Part shown: positions 17,933-24,969 of the stretch, piece by piece
Layout of the letters: each line of letters opens with the position of its first letter
How positions within the stretch are numbered: the stretch's first letter is position 1
Origin: Marinobacterium_D sp050908845
Lineage (GTDB): Bacteria > Pseudomonadota > Gammaproteobacteria > Pseudomonadales > Balneatricaceae
DNA length: 64,000 nucleotides
Direction: 5' to 3'
Assembly (NCBI RefSeq): GCF_050908845.1
Contig: NZ_CP194171.1
Coordinates: 3,906,001 to 3,970,000 of the forward strand
The notes under the pieces: model-generated
What the model saw: the letters and a program-made list of their open reading frames with translations, nothing else
Told to the model about the DNA's origin: nothing
Database searches by the model: none
Made by a program: the position numbers and the translations under genes

Positions 17933-19671
17933 TTCGCTGCCACCTGCTGCTCGTCCGGTTTGGGCCATTTATCTGGCGGTACATTAAGCAGGCGCAGCGC
18001 GCCTGTCGCGATCCTGGAAAACACCGGTGCCGCCACTTCGCCGCCGTAATATTCCTGTCCTTTCGGGTTATTGACCATCACCGCCATGACGATGCGGGGA
18101 TTCGACACAGGCACCACGCCGGAAAACACCGAAATATAACGGTCCGCGGCATAGCCACCGCCGCTGGCCTTGTGCGCGGTACCGGTTTTACCCGCCACGC
18201 GGTAACCCTCCACCGCTGCACGCCGGCCGGTACCCTGACGGGAAATCACGGTTTCCATCATCGCCAGCACCTCGTCTGCGATCTTCTCCGGCATTACCCG
18301 CTTGCCGGCCTGCGCCTCGTCATCCTCCACTTTAAGCAGCGACACCGGGCGCTGAATGCCACCGGATGCCAGCGGCAGATAGGAGTGCGCCAGCTGCAGT
18401 GCCGTCACGGAGAGGCCGTAGCCATAGGACAGCGTCGAGCGCTCGACGGTCTGACGTTCGCTCAGATAAGGCAGGGTGCCACTGCGCTCACCGGGAAAGC
18501 CGGTACCGCTGACCTGGCCGATACCGACGTTATGCATCACGTTGCGAATCGCATCCGGCTCCATATCCAGTGCCAGCCGGGTCACCCCCACGTTGCTCGA
18601 CTTGGTGATAATGCCGGTGAGACTCAGCTCGCCGTAATTGCGGTGATCGCGGATGGTAGCGTTACGCACACGAATGTAGCCCGGCGAGGTATCAACGATG
18701 GTGTCCGGCGTATAGCGGCCGGTCATCATGGCGGTGGCCACCGTTATCGGCTTCATTGTCGAGCCCGGCTCAAAAATATCGGTCATGGCGCGGTTGCGCA
18801 GCGCCGAGGTCAGCAGGTTACTGCGATCATTGGGGTTATAGGAGGGCTGATTCACCATCGCCAGCACCTCACCGGTACGCACATCGATCACCACCGCCGA
18901 GCCTGAGTCCGCCTTGTGGGTGTTCACCGCATCCTTGAGCTCGCGATACGCCATGTACTGGAGTCGCAGGTCGATGCTCAGCGCCAGGTCCTTGCCGGGC
19001 TGGGCCGCTGCCAGGGAACGTATATGCTTGATGGTTCGACCGGTCCGGTCCTTCATCACCAGCTTGCGACCCGGCTCACCTCTGAGCCAGTCGTTATAAG
19101 CCAGTTCCAGCCCCTCCTGACCTTCGCCGTCCACGCTGGTAAAGCCCACCAGGTGCGTGGCGACCTCGGCGGCCGGGTAGTAGCGTTTGTACTCCTGATC
19201 CACATGAACCCCGGGGATTTTCAGTGCCGATACGCTCTGCGCCAGCTCCGGTGTTACCTGGCGTTTCAGGTACAGGAAGCGGCGATCGCGATCCGCGTTC
19301 AGGTCACGCAGCAGCTCCTCCCGGGAGATGTCCAGCAGCTGCGCCAGCTTACGCAGGCTGGCGTGTGTTACATCGGTCATTTTCGGGTCGGCCCAGATCG
19401 TAGCCACCGGCGCACTGACCGCCAGCGGCTCGCCGTTTCGGTCGGTAATCAGGCCCCGGTGCGCGGGCAGCAACATGGTTCTGAGCGAGCGCGCATCCCC
19501 CTGACTCTGCAAAAACGCCTGATCCTCGGTGGAGAGGGAAAGCATTTTTGCCAGGATCCCGACAGCAATCAGCGCCAGCAGCACGAATACAAGCCACAGC
19601 CGCCAACCTCTGGCAGCCATTGCCTGTACCGCGGCCACAGAGGCCCTGTTGTCTGTCTGCTTATCGCTCAT
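17929..19671 (-). CDS. ftsI: FtsI (PBP3), septal peptidoglycan transpeptidase
   Basis: Class B penicillin-binding protein that crosslinks septal peptidoglycan. 580 residues: a short cytoplasmic tail, one membrane segment at about residues 24-45, a pedestal domain from about 65 (LLPAHRGLITDRNGEPLA), and the transpeptidase domain. Catalytic Ser304 and Lys307 (STMK), the SSN triad at 358-360 and KTGT at 495-498 are intact. Overlaps ftsL by 11 bases and murE by 4. Confidence 0.97.
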   Translation of the reverse strand: MSDKQTDNRASVAAVQAMAARGWRLWLVFVLLALIAVGILAKMLSLSTEDQAFLQSQGDARSLRTMLLPAHRGLITDRNGEPLAVSAPVATIWADPKMTDVTHASLRKLAQLLDISREELLRDLNADRDRRFLYLKRQVTPELAQSVSALKIPGVHVDQEYKRYYPAAEVATHLVGFTSVDGEGQEGLELAYNDWLRGEPGRKLVMKDRTGRTIKHIRSLAAAQPGKDLALSIDLRLQYMAYRELKDAVNTHKADSGSAVVIDVRTGEVLAMVNQPSYNPNDRSNLLTSALRNRAMTDIFEPGSTMKPITVATAMMTGRYTPDTIVDTSPGYIRVRNATIRDHRNYGELSLTGIITKSSNVGVTRLALDMEPDAIRNVMHNVGIGQVSGTGFPGERSGTLPYLSERQTVERSTLSYGYGLSVTALQLAHSYLPLASGGIQRPVSLLKVEDDEAQAGKRVMPEKIADEVLAMMETVISRQGTGRRAAVEGYRVAGKTGTAHKASGGGYAADRYISVFSGVVPVSNPRIVMAVMVNNPKGQEYYGGEVAAPVFSRIATGALRLLNVPPDKWPKPDEQQVAAK

Positions 19672-20053
19672 GCCGCACTATCTCGATATTGTCCGCTTCC
19701 GGTGAGGTCATATGGAGATTTTTATCCGCCTGACGCTCCACCCGGCTGTTTGAGGCCCAAGCGCTTTCCTCCAGCAGCAACTGTCCCCACTCCACCTGAA
19801 GATCCTCCCCCTGGGAGCTGAGCACCTGATGCTGGTTGAACAAGCGCCGGTACTCATAGGCGGAGTAGATCACCAGCATCGCTGAACCGATCACCAACAG
19901 CACCAGCAGGCCCAGCGTAGCGGCCGGCTTTGCCAGATCCGCCAGTCCCAGCAACCGGCCAGCATCACTGCTGGGCTGATTCCCGGCAGCCTGAGCCGCA
20001 GGCTCTGTCCAAACCGACAAAAGCTGTTGGAATTTATCCTTCAGCCCCGTCAT
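19661..20053 (-). CDS. ftsL: FtsL, small bitopic division protein
   Basis: Partner of FtsB and FtsQ in the trimer that activates FtsWI. 130 residues, identified mostly by position between rsmH and ftsI because the family is poorly conserved. It has a cytoplasmic N-terminus of about 45 residues, one membrane segment (ATLGLLVLLVIGSAMLVIYS) and a periplasmic coiled-coil starting EYRRLFNQHQVLSSQGEDLQ. The N-terminal tail is longer than in E. coli. The start overlaps the rsmH stop as ATGA. Confidence 0.93.
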   Translation of the reverse strand: MTGLKDKFQQLLSVWTEPAAQAAGNQPSSDAGRLLGLADLAKPAATLGLLVLLVIGSAMLVIYSAYEYRRLFNQHQVLSSQGEDLQVEWGQLLLEESAWASNSRVERQADKNLHMTSPEADNIEIVRHER

Positions 20054-20988
20054 GCCTTTTTAACCGCCACTCGCATCACGGCGCTGCGCGCCCGCGGGTT
20101 AGCGGCAACCTCGTCCTTGGAGGCCTTGACCGCCTTGCCACCGCTGCTGAGGCGCTGGTTCAGCATCTCATCGGTGACCGGTATGCCTGGCGGCAGGTGC
20201 TCATCCCCTTTCACATACTTGCGGATAAAACGTTTCACCAGCCGGTCTTCCAGCGAGTGGAAGCTGATCACCACCAGACGACCACCGACAGCCAGCACAT
20301 CCAGTGACTTCTCCAGCACCTGCTCGACATCCTCCAGCTCCCGGTTGATGTGAATTCGGATTCCCTGAAACGCACGGGTTGCCGGGTTTTTGCCTTTTTC
20401 CCAGCGGGGGTTTGCCTCGGCGATGATCTTCGCCAGTCGCGCCGTGGTGGTAATCGGCTCCTCTTCGCGCGCGGCAACGATCGCTTTGGCCATGCGACGG
20501 GAGAAACGTTCTTCCCCGTAGTGGTAGATAACGTCGGCGATCTCAGCCTCCGGCGCACGGTTGATCCAGTCGGCTGCACTTTCGCCGCTGCTGGTATCCA
20601 TGCGCATATCCAGGGGACCATCGTTGAGAAAACTGAAGCCGCGCTCGGGATCATCGAGTTGCGGCGAGCTGACACCAAGGTCCAGCAAAATGCCGTCGAC
20701 CTTGCCGGTCATGCCGGCATCGGCGACGAAACGATCAAGCTCGGCAAAGGAGCCGTGACAGATGGAAAAACGCGGCTCATCACCAAAGCGTTCACCCGCA
20801 TGGGCGATCGCCTGGGGATCCTTGTCGATCGCCAGAATATGACCCTGATCATCAAGTTCGCGCAGAATACGCTCGGAGTGACCTCCGCGACCGAAGGTTC
20901 CATCCACATAGAATCCGGAGGGATTGGTGACGAGTGAGGTTACGGCTTCTTCCAGTAGCACCGTTGTGTGGCTGAACGCTTGTGGCAT
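20050..20988 (-). CDS. rsmH: RsmH (MraW), 16S rRNA m4C1402 methyltransferase
   Basis: SAM-dependent enzyme that methylates N4 of C1402 in the 30S P site. 312 residues. Visible motifs are HTTVLLEEAV at the N-terminus, the SAM-binding YVDGTFGRGGHSERIL, LLDLGVSSPQLDDPERGFSF, and the C-terminal VVISFHSLEDRLVKRF and NPRARSAVMRVA. Second gene of the dcw operon, 18 bases after mraZ. Confidence 0.98.
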   Translation of the reverse strand: MPQAFSHTTVLLEEAVTSLVTNPSGFYVDGTFGRGGHSERILRELDDQGHILAIDKDPQAIAHAGERFGDEPRFSICHGSFAELDRFVADAGMTGKVDGILLDLGVSSPQLDDPERGFSFLNDGPLDMRMDTSSGESAADWINRAPEAEIADVIYHYGEERFSRRMAKAIVAAREEEPITTTARLAKIIAEANPRWEKGKNPATRAFQGIRIHINRELEDVEQVLEKSLDVLAVGGRLVVISFHSLEDRLVKRFIRKYVKGDEHLPPGIPVTDEMLNQRLSSGGKAVKASKDEVAANPRARSAVMRVAVKKA

Positions 20989-21006
20989 TATGCCCCGGCC
21001 CTTTAA

Positions 21007-21462
21007 TTATAATGACAGTGTTTTGACTTCCTCAGGCAACTCCGCCCCCGGATTTTCATCCTGCAGGTACGTATCCCGGGTCGCGTTCCAGAGATCCTCA
21101 CTCCAGATCTCGAATTTTTTCCCTTGCCCCAACAGGACAATGCGCTTCTCCAGCGCGGCATACTCCCTCAACGGAGCCGGCAACAGCAATCGGCCGGCCG
21201 CATCCATATCCAGGTCCGTGGCGTGACCGATCAGCAAGCGCTGTACACGTCGAGCGCCGGGGTCATAACTGGGCAGCGCTTCAAGCTTTTCCTGGATCAG
21301 GTCCCACTCGGGCTGTGGATAAAGCAGCAAACATTTGGTTTCGGTATCGATGGTCGCCACCATGCGCCCATCGCAGTGATCCGAGATCGACTCACGATAG
21401 CGCGAGGGAATCGCCAGGCGTCCCTTGCCATCGATATTGATCGGATTCACTCCGCGGAACAT
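21007..21462 (-). CDS. mraZ: MraZ, dcw operon transcriptional repressor
   Basis: DNA-binding AbrB-like protein that represses the dcw promoter in E. coli. 151 residues from the ATG at 21462 (MFRGVNPINIDGKGRLAIPS), matching the family length; the frame extends seven codons to a TTG that is unlikely to be used. Two swapped-hairpin domains are seen, the first DGKGRLAIPSRYRE and the second DMDAAGRLLLPAPLREYA. First gene of the operon, with its likely operator and promoter immediately upstream. Confidence 0.97.
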   Translation of the reverse strand: MFRGVNPINIDGKGRLAIPSRYRESISDHCDGRMVATIDTETKCLLLYPQPEWDLIQEKLEALPSYDPGARRVQRLLIGHATDLDMDAAGRLLLPAPLREYAALEKRIVLLGQGKKFEIWSEDLWNATRDTYLQDENPGAELPEEVKTLSL

Positions 21463-21478
21463 GATTCCCACCGGACAC

Positions 21479-21513
21479 CCCAAAATTAACCACTTTCACC
21501 CACTTTGTACCAC
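21479..21513 (-). promoter_or_regulatory. MraZ operator: four boxes at exact 10-bp spacing
   Basis: On the minus strand the boxes GTGGT (21509-21513), GTGGG (21499-21503), GTGGT (21489-21493) and TTGGG (21479-21483) each start 10 bases apart. E. coli MraZ binds GTGGG-type repeats separated by 5-bp spacers, so the spacing and sequence match. The boxes lie between the predicted transcription start and the mraZ ATG, where binding would block elongation or initiation. Assignment is by pattern. Confidence 0.85.
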
Positions 21514-21521
21514 TATGCGAC

Positions 21522-21550
21522 ACTATAGGTATCAACACTACCCAAATCAA
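21522..21550 (-). promoter_or_regulatory. Sigma-70 promoter of the dcw operon
   Basis: On the minus strand: -35 TTGATT (21545-21550), 17-bp spacer, -10 TATAGT (21522-21527). The predicted start is near 21515, just before the first MraZ box. This is the best promoter found for the 18 kb of division and wall genes downstream. Confidence 0.8.
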
Positions 21551-21988
21551 GGTTAATTGCAGGGGCTTTAGGCGCTGGATTTCGTGCCCCAGGGGTCGGC
21601 CAGGGCACTCTTAAAAGCAGCGCAACACCAGACAAAATGGGACCTGAAGCCAAAGAGCCATAGGAAACAATACGTTGTGGATATCTGCGCCCCAGGAGCC
21701 CAAGCCAGGCACGGGGAAAGGCGGAATTTCCAGCCACCCCATAAAGCGCGGTGGACAGGTCTGAAATCCAAGATCAGTTTTTTTCGCCCGAAACGGCAGA
21801 TGTGGTAACGAGGTCCTTATTATCGCTTCTGCCGAGCCTTCCCAGGCAAGCTTGAGGTTCACCGCTGCATCGATGAGTCTGCCTCAAACTATCAGTGTAC
21901 TGCTGTGGCTATTCAGCAACCGACCGATTAGTGTGGATATCTATCAACACCGTTCCAACCTCTGACGAAGTAACGAACCCTCTGCCTT
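21551..21988. other. 438-base gap without a recognised gene
   Basis: Short open frames on both strands overlap one another here, lack ribosome sites and have no recognisable protein pattern. The only structure noted is an 11-bp direct repeat TGTGGATATCT at 21676-21686 and 21933-21943; its first nine bases differ from a DnaA box (TGTGGATAA) in one position. No clear promoter for the rightward Sel1 gene was found, although it must lie in this stretch. Confidence 0.6.
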
Positions 21989-22816
21989 ATGAACAAGTCA
22001 TTCTTCGTTTACCCTGTTTTTATCGCGACTGTTTTATCAGGCTGCACACAGATCGGCCTGATCAATTCCTCAGCACCGACCCGGGCACTCGCCGAATCCG
22101 CCAAACAGGGCGATGCCGAATCCCAGTATCAATTGGGGCTGCGCTTTACCAATGGCGCCGACGTGCTGCAGGACTACGCCCTGGGCGTTATGCATTTCAA
22201 GGATGCCGCCAGACAGGGCCATACAGATGCCCAGTACATGCTCGGCATGGCCTATTACCTGGGCCGGGGCACCAATATCGATTACGACGACGCTCGTTTC
22301 TGGCTGGAAAAGGCGGCCAGCGCCTATCACCGCGAAGCGATGCACTACCTGGGGGAGATCTATTTCAACGGCTATGGCACAGAAAAGGCGCCCGCCTGGG
22401 GAGTCCAGTGGGCGGGTCAGGCCGCCGAACGAGGCTATGCGGAATCCCAGTACCTGATGGGCGTCAGCCTTCTGTCCGGTATCGGCAGCTCCAGGAACCA
22501 GCCACTGGGGCAGAGATGGCTACGCAGCGCCCACCAAAACGGCAGCCTGAGAGCCAGGGAGCTGATGAAAAAGCTGAATATCAGCAGCACGGGCGTCACC
22601 GTCCAGGGCAGCAACCTCTCTGACAGCGCCCTGCGCAACAAATACCGCATCCGCTATGCACAGACCCGGCTGAATCAGCTTGGCTACCCGGCGGGTGCAG
22701 AGGACGGCCTCTGGGGAGGTAAGACCGAAAAAGCCGCGCGCCAGTTTATGAACGCCGGTGACATCTCCCTGGACAGCCTGGTCGACGCGTTACGCCAAAA
22801 AGCGGAAAAGCACTGA
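21989..22816 (+). CDS. Sel1-repeat lipoprotein with C-terminal peptidoglycan-binding-like domain
   Basis: 275 residues. The N-terminus MNKSFFVYPVFIATVLSGC is a lipoprotein signal with lipobox LSGC, so the mature protein probably starts at Cys19 and is membrane anchored. Residues about 35-185 hold four Sel1-type tetratricopeptide repeats, recognisable by A...G...AQY.LG and G.G patterns. Residues about 218-260 (RYAQTRLNQLGYPAGAEDGLWG, then KTEKAARQF) look like a PG_binding_1 domain that binds cell wall. The combination suggests a scaffold or adaptor at the wall. Exact function unknown. It is transcribed away from the dcw operon and ends in a hairpin. There is no strong ribosome site before the ATG, so the start is moderately certain. 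Confidence 0.85.
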   Translation: MNKSFFVYPVFIATVLSGCTQIGLINSSAPTRALAESAKQGDAESQYQLGLRFTNGADVLQDYALGVMHFKDAARQGHTDAQYMLGMAYYLGRGTNIDYDDARFWLEKAASAYHREAMHYLGEIYFNGYGTEKAPAWGVQWAGQAAERGYAESQYLMGVSLLSGIGSSRNQPLGQRWLRSAHQNGSLRARELMKKLNISSTGVTVQGSNLSDSALRNKYRIRYAQTRLNQLGYPAGAEDGLWGGKTEKAARQFMNAGDISLDSLVDALRQKAEKH

Positions 22817-22832
22817 GATCCCCAGTGCTTTT
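22806..22832. terminator. Bidirectional terminator between convergent genes
   Basis: A 10-bp perfect inverted repeat AAAAGCACTG / CAGTGCTTTT with a 7-base loop overlaps the stop of the Sel1 lipoprotein gene. The A and T runs are symmetrical, so it can end transcripts from both sides: the Sel1 gene from the left and the Gly/Asn-rich gene from the right. Confidence 0.85.
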
Positions 22833-22862
22833 CTGTCTGGCATCTCACTCGCTACAGACGCC

Positions 22863-23570
22863 TTAATACTGATCAGACTCCGACAACTCGGCCTCTACCT
22901 CTTCGGCAACCACCGATTCAATCCCGAGCAGCGCATTGACCTCGGCCACGACCTCTGCAGACAGGGTTTTGTTTGCCGCCTCAGCCAGGGCACTCACTTC
23001 AACCCGAGCCTGCTCTTCCAGCCCCGTGGTTGTTTTGGCGTCCAACTCTGCTTTCGCCTGCGCAAGCTGGGCCGACACCTGGTTATAAGCCGGGGTATCC
23101 ACTTCCAGCTCTTTAAGCTCAGCCTCGAGCTCGGCGACGGTTTTAGACAAATCGCCGATATCATCGGCGAGGCTAATACCATCCTCAACGACACGCTCAT
23201 AAGCTGCGATTAAGCCGACGCGGGAATTCGGTGCTGCGTGCGCACGGGCCGTTGCCGATGCATGGGCCGCATTCAGCGCACCCAATGAACTGGCCACAGC
23301 TCCACGATTATTGCCGACGCCACGACCCTGAGCGCCTTTAGCACCCGGGCCAGCGCTGCGACCGAGGCCTCCGGCGGCACTCTGCCCCTTTCCTTTACCC
23401 TGCCCGCCGGCATTACCACCGCCATTACCGCCGCCGTTGCCACCACTGTTGCCGCCCTTGGCATGGGCCTGCTGGCCAAAGTCGATGGGCATGATCTGCC
23501 CTGCCAGCAGGGGGCCGAGCGACAGCGCGGACACCGCAACGAGCGATACCAGGATACGAGTAAATTTCAT
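22863..23570 (-). CDS. Uncharacterised exported Gly/Asn-rich protein with coiled-coil C-terminus
   Basis: 235 residues from the ATG at 23570, which has GGAGG 6 bases upstream. Residues 1-36 form a Sec signal peptide with a likely cut after AHA. Residues 37-75 are a low-complexity run of Gly, Asn, Lys and Gln (GGNGGGNGGGN). Residues about 85-115 (SSLGALNAAHASATARAHAA then PNSRVG) resemble a block I associate with uncharacterised exported proteins of other proteobacteria, from memory and not checked. The remainder is acidic and helical, likely coiled coil (ELEAELKELEVDTPAYNQV), ending ELSESDQY. No catalytic motif seen; I do not assign a function. It stands alone between rnpB and a bidirectional terminator. 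Confidence 0.8.
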   Translation of the reverse strand: MKFTRILVSLVAVSALSLGPLLAGQIMPIDFGQQAHAKGGNSGGNGGGNGGGNAGGQGKGKGQSAAGGLGRSAGPGAKGAQGRGVGNNRGAVASSLGALNAAHASATARAHAAPNSRVGLIAAYERVVEDGISLADDIGDLSKTVAELEAELKELEVDTPAYNQVSAQLAQAKAELDAKTTTGLEEQARVEVSALAEAANKTLSAEVVAEVNALLGIESVVAEEVEAELSESDQY

Positions 23571-23701
23571 CACAAACCTCCAGCTGGCTGCCCAAAGGGC
23601 AGTTTAGCAAAGAAGCGGACACGGGTAAGCACCCACATTTAGTATGGGTATAGAGAATAATCAGGAAAGAGGAGAAAGGCTGAACAGGCCGGGAAAGAAA
23701 T

Positions 23702-24055
23702 GGGAGTCAGCCGATAAGCCGGGTTTTGTCGTGGACAATCATTCATCTAGGACCTGCGTCACCACAGGCCTCCAGCAACCTACCCGGACCCAGCGCGGGC
23801 CACGCCTTAAGGGTCCCTATTTGGTCTTGCTCCGAGTGGGGTTTTCCATCGCCGTGGAGTGTTGCCACCCACGCGGTGCGCTCTTACCGCACCATTTCAA
23901 CCTTACCGGCGATCCGAAGATCGCTTAGGCGGTATACTTTCTGTTGCACTTTCCGTCGGCTTTCACCGCCCAGACGTTATCTGGCACCCTGCCCTCTGGA
24001 GCCCGGACTTTCCTCCCCTGCGCGAACGCAGCAGCGATTGCCTGGCTGACTCCCG
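23702..24055 (-). ncRNA. rnpB: RNase P RNA, bacterial type A
   Basis: Catalytic RNA that trims tRNA 5' leaders. The ends pair through an 11-bp perfect P1 helix (24044-24054 with 23702-23712). The conserved GAGGAAAGTCCGGGC is at 24001-24015 on the minus strand; ACAGAAA, GGTAAGGTTGAAA with a GGTAAGAG element, and the 3' block GATGAATGATTGTCC plus ACGACA and CCCGGCTTATCGG are all present as in E. coli. About 354 nt, slightly shorter than E. coli. The ends are set by P1 and by the promoter and are accurate to a few bases. Confidence 0.96.
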
Positions 24056-24061
24056 CGGCGG

Positions 24062-24089
24062 AGTATAAACACTGCCGCGACGATAGCAA
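24062..24089 (-). promoter_or_regulatory. Promoter of rnpB
   Basis: On the minus strand: -35 TTGCTA (24084-24089), 16-bp spacer, -10 TATACT (24062-24067). The predicted start is about 24055, right at the 5' side of the P1 helix. The promoter lies within 16 bases of the rsmI stop, so rnpB can be made independently of rsmI. Confidence 0.75.
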
Positions 24090-24104
24090 GCCCAAGCGCC
24101 AGAC

Positions 24105-24935
24105 TCAGTCCTCGATCAGCACCTGGTACAACTGATTTTTTTTCAGACCCGTGATCTCCGCCGCCAGACCAGCCGCTTTTTTCGGCGGCAGCTCTGTCGC
24201 CAGAAGACGGACAATCCGTTCCGCTTCGGCATCGAGGAGGTTCTCTTTTTCCGCTGCGCCGTGAACCAGTACAACGAACTCCCCCTTCTGCTGCATAGGG
24301 TCAGCCTGCATCCATTCGATCACCTCGCTCAGGGCCCCGCCATGGATCGTCTCGAAGGTTTTGGTCAGCTCCCGCGCTACCACGACGTACCGCTCCGGAC
24401 CGAAAACCTCAGCCATATCGGAGAGACTGGCAAGAATACGGTGAGTCGACTCGTAAAAAATCAGCGTCGGCGTCTCTTTAGAGAGAAGCTCAAGACGCTG
24501 CCTGCGGGCACCACTCTTGGGCGGCAAAAACCCCTCGAACAGAAAACGGTCCGATGGCAACCCCGATGCACTGAGCGCCGCAATAAAGGCACAGCACCCC
24601 GGCACAGGCGACACCCTGAAGCCGGCGTCACGCACTGCACGCACCAGGTAAAATCCTGGATCCGAGATCAGCGGCGTGCCGGCGTCGGAAACCAGCACTA
24701 CCTGCTTACCTTCCTGAAGATAACGAATGATCAGATCAGCCCGTTGGCGCTCGTTGTGATCATGAACTGATATCATCTCGGCTTTAATGTTAAAGTGCGC
24801 GAGCAATCGACCGCTGTGACGCGTATCCTCGGCTGCAACCAGGTCAGCACTCGACAGGACGTCCAGCGCCCGCGGCGATAGATCGCCCAGGTTGCCGATA
24901 GGTGTCGCGACAATATTGAGAACAGGTTCCGACAT
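24105..24935 (-). CDS. rsmI: RsmI, 16S rRNA 2'-O-ribose C1402 methyltransferase
   Basis: Tetrapyrrole-methylase-fold enzyme that 2'-O-methylates C1402, the same base RsmH modifies on N4. 276 residues from the ATG at 24935 (MSEPVLNIVATPIGNLGDLS); the open frame continues upstream but overlaps the divergent lpoA gene. Motifs: TPIGNLGD, AEDTRHSGRLL, VLVSDAGTPLISDPG, and VPGCCAFIAALSASGLPSD. Its start is only 34 bases from that of lpoA on the other strand. Both C1402 methyltransferase genes are thus in this window, about 4 kb apart. Confidence 0.97.
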   Translation of the reverse strand: MSEPVLNIVATPIGNLGDLSPRALDVLSSADLVAAEDTRHSGRLLAHFNIKAEMISVHDHNERQRADLIIRYLQEGKQVVLVSDAGTPLISDPGFYLVRAVRDAGFRVSPVPGCCAFIAALSASGLPSDRFLFEGFLPPKSGARRQRLELLSKETPTLIFYESTHRILASLSDMAEVFGPERYVVVARELTKTFETIHGGALSEVIEWMQADPMQQKGEFVVLVHGAAEKENLLDAEAERIVRLLATELPPKKAAGLAAEITGLKKNQLYQVLIED

Positions 24936-24969
24936 CGTTATCCATCCATATTTCCGGGTGTCCGAGTAT

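Noticed and set aside
21568..21862. Small overlapping frames on both strands between mraZ and the Sel1 gene
   Set aside because: Frames overlap each other in several phases, lack ribosome sites, and the leftward ones would run into the dcw promoter region.
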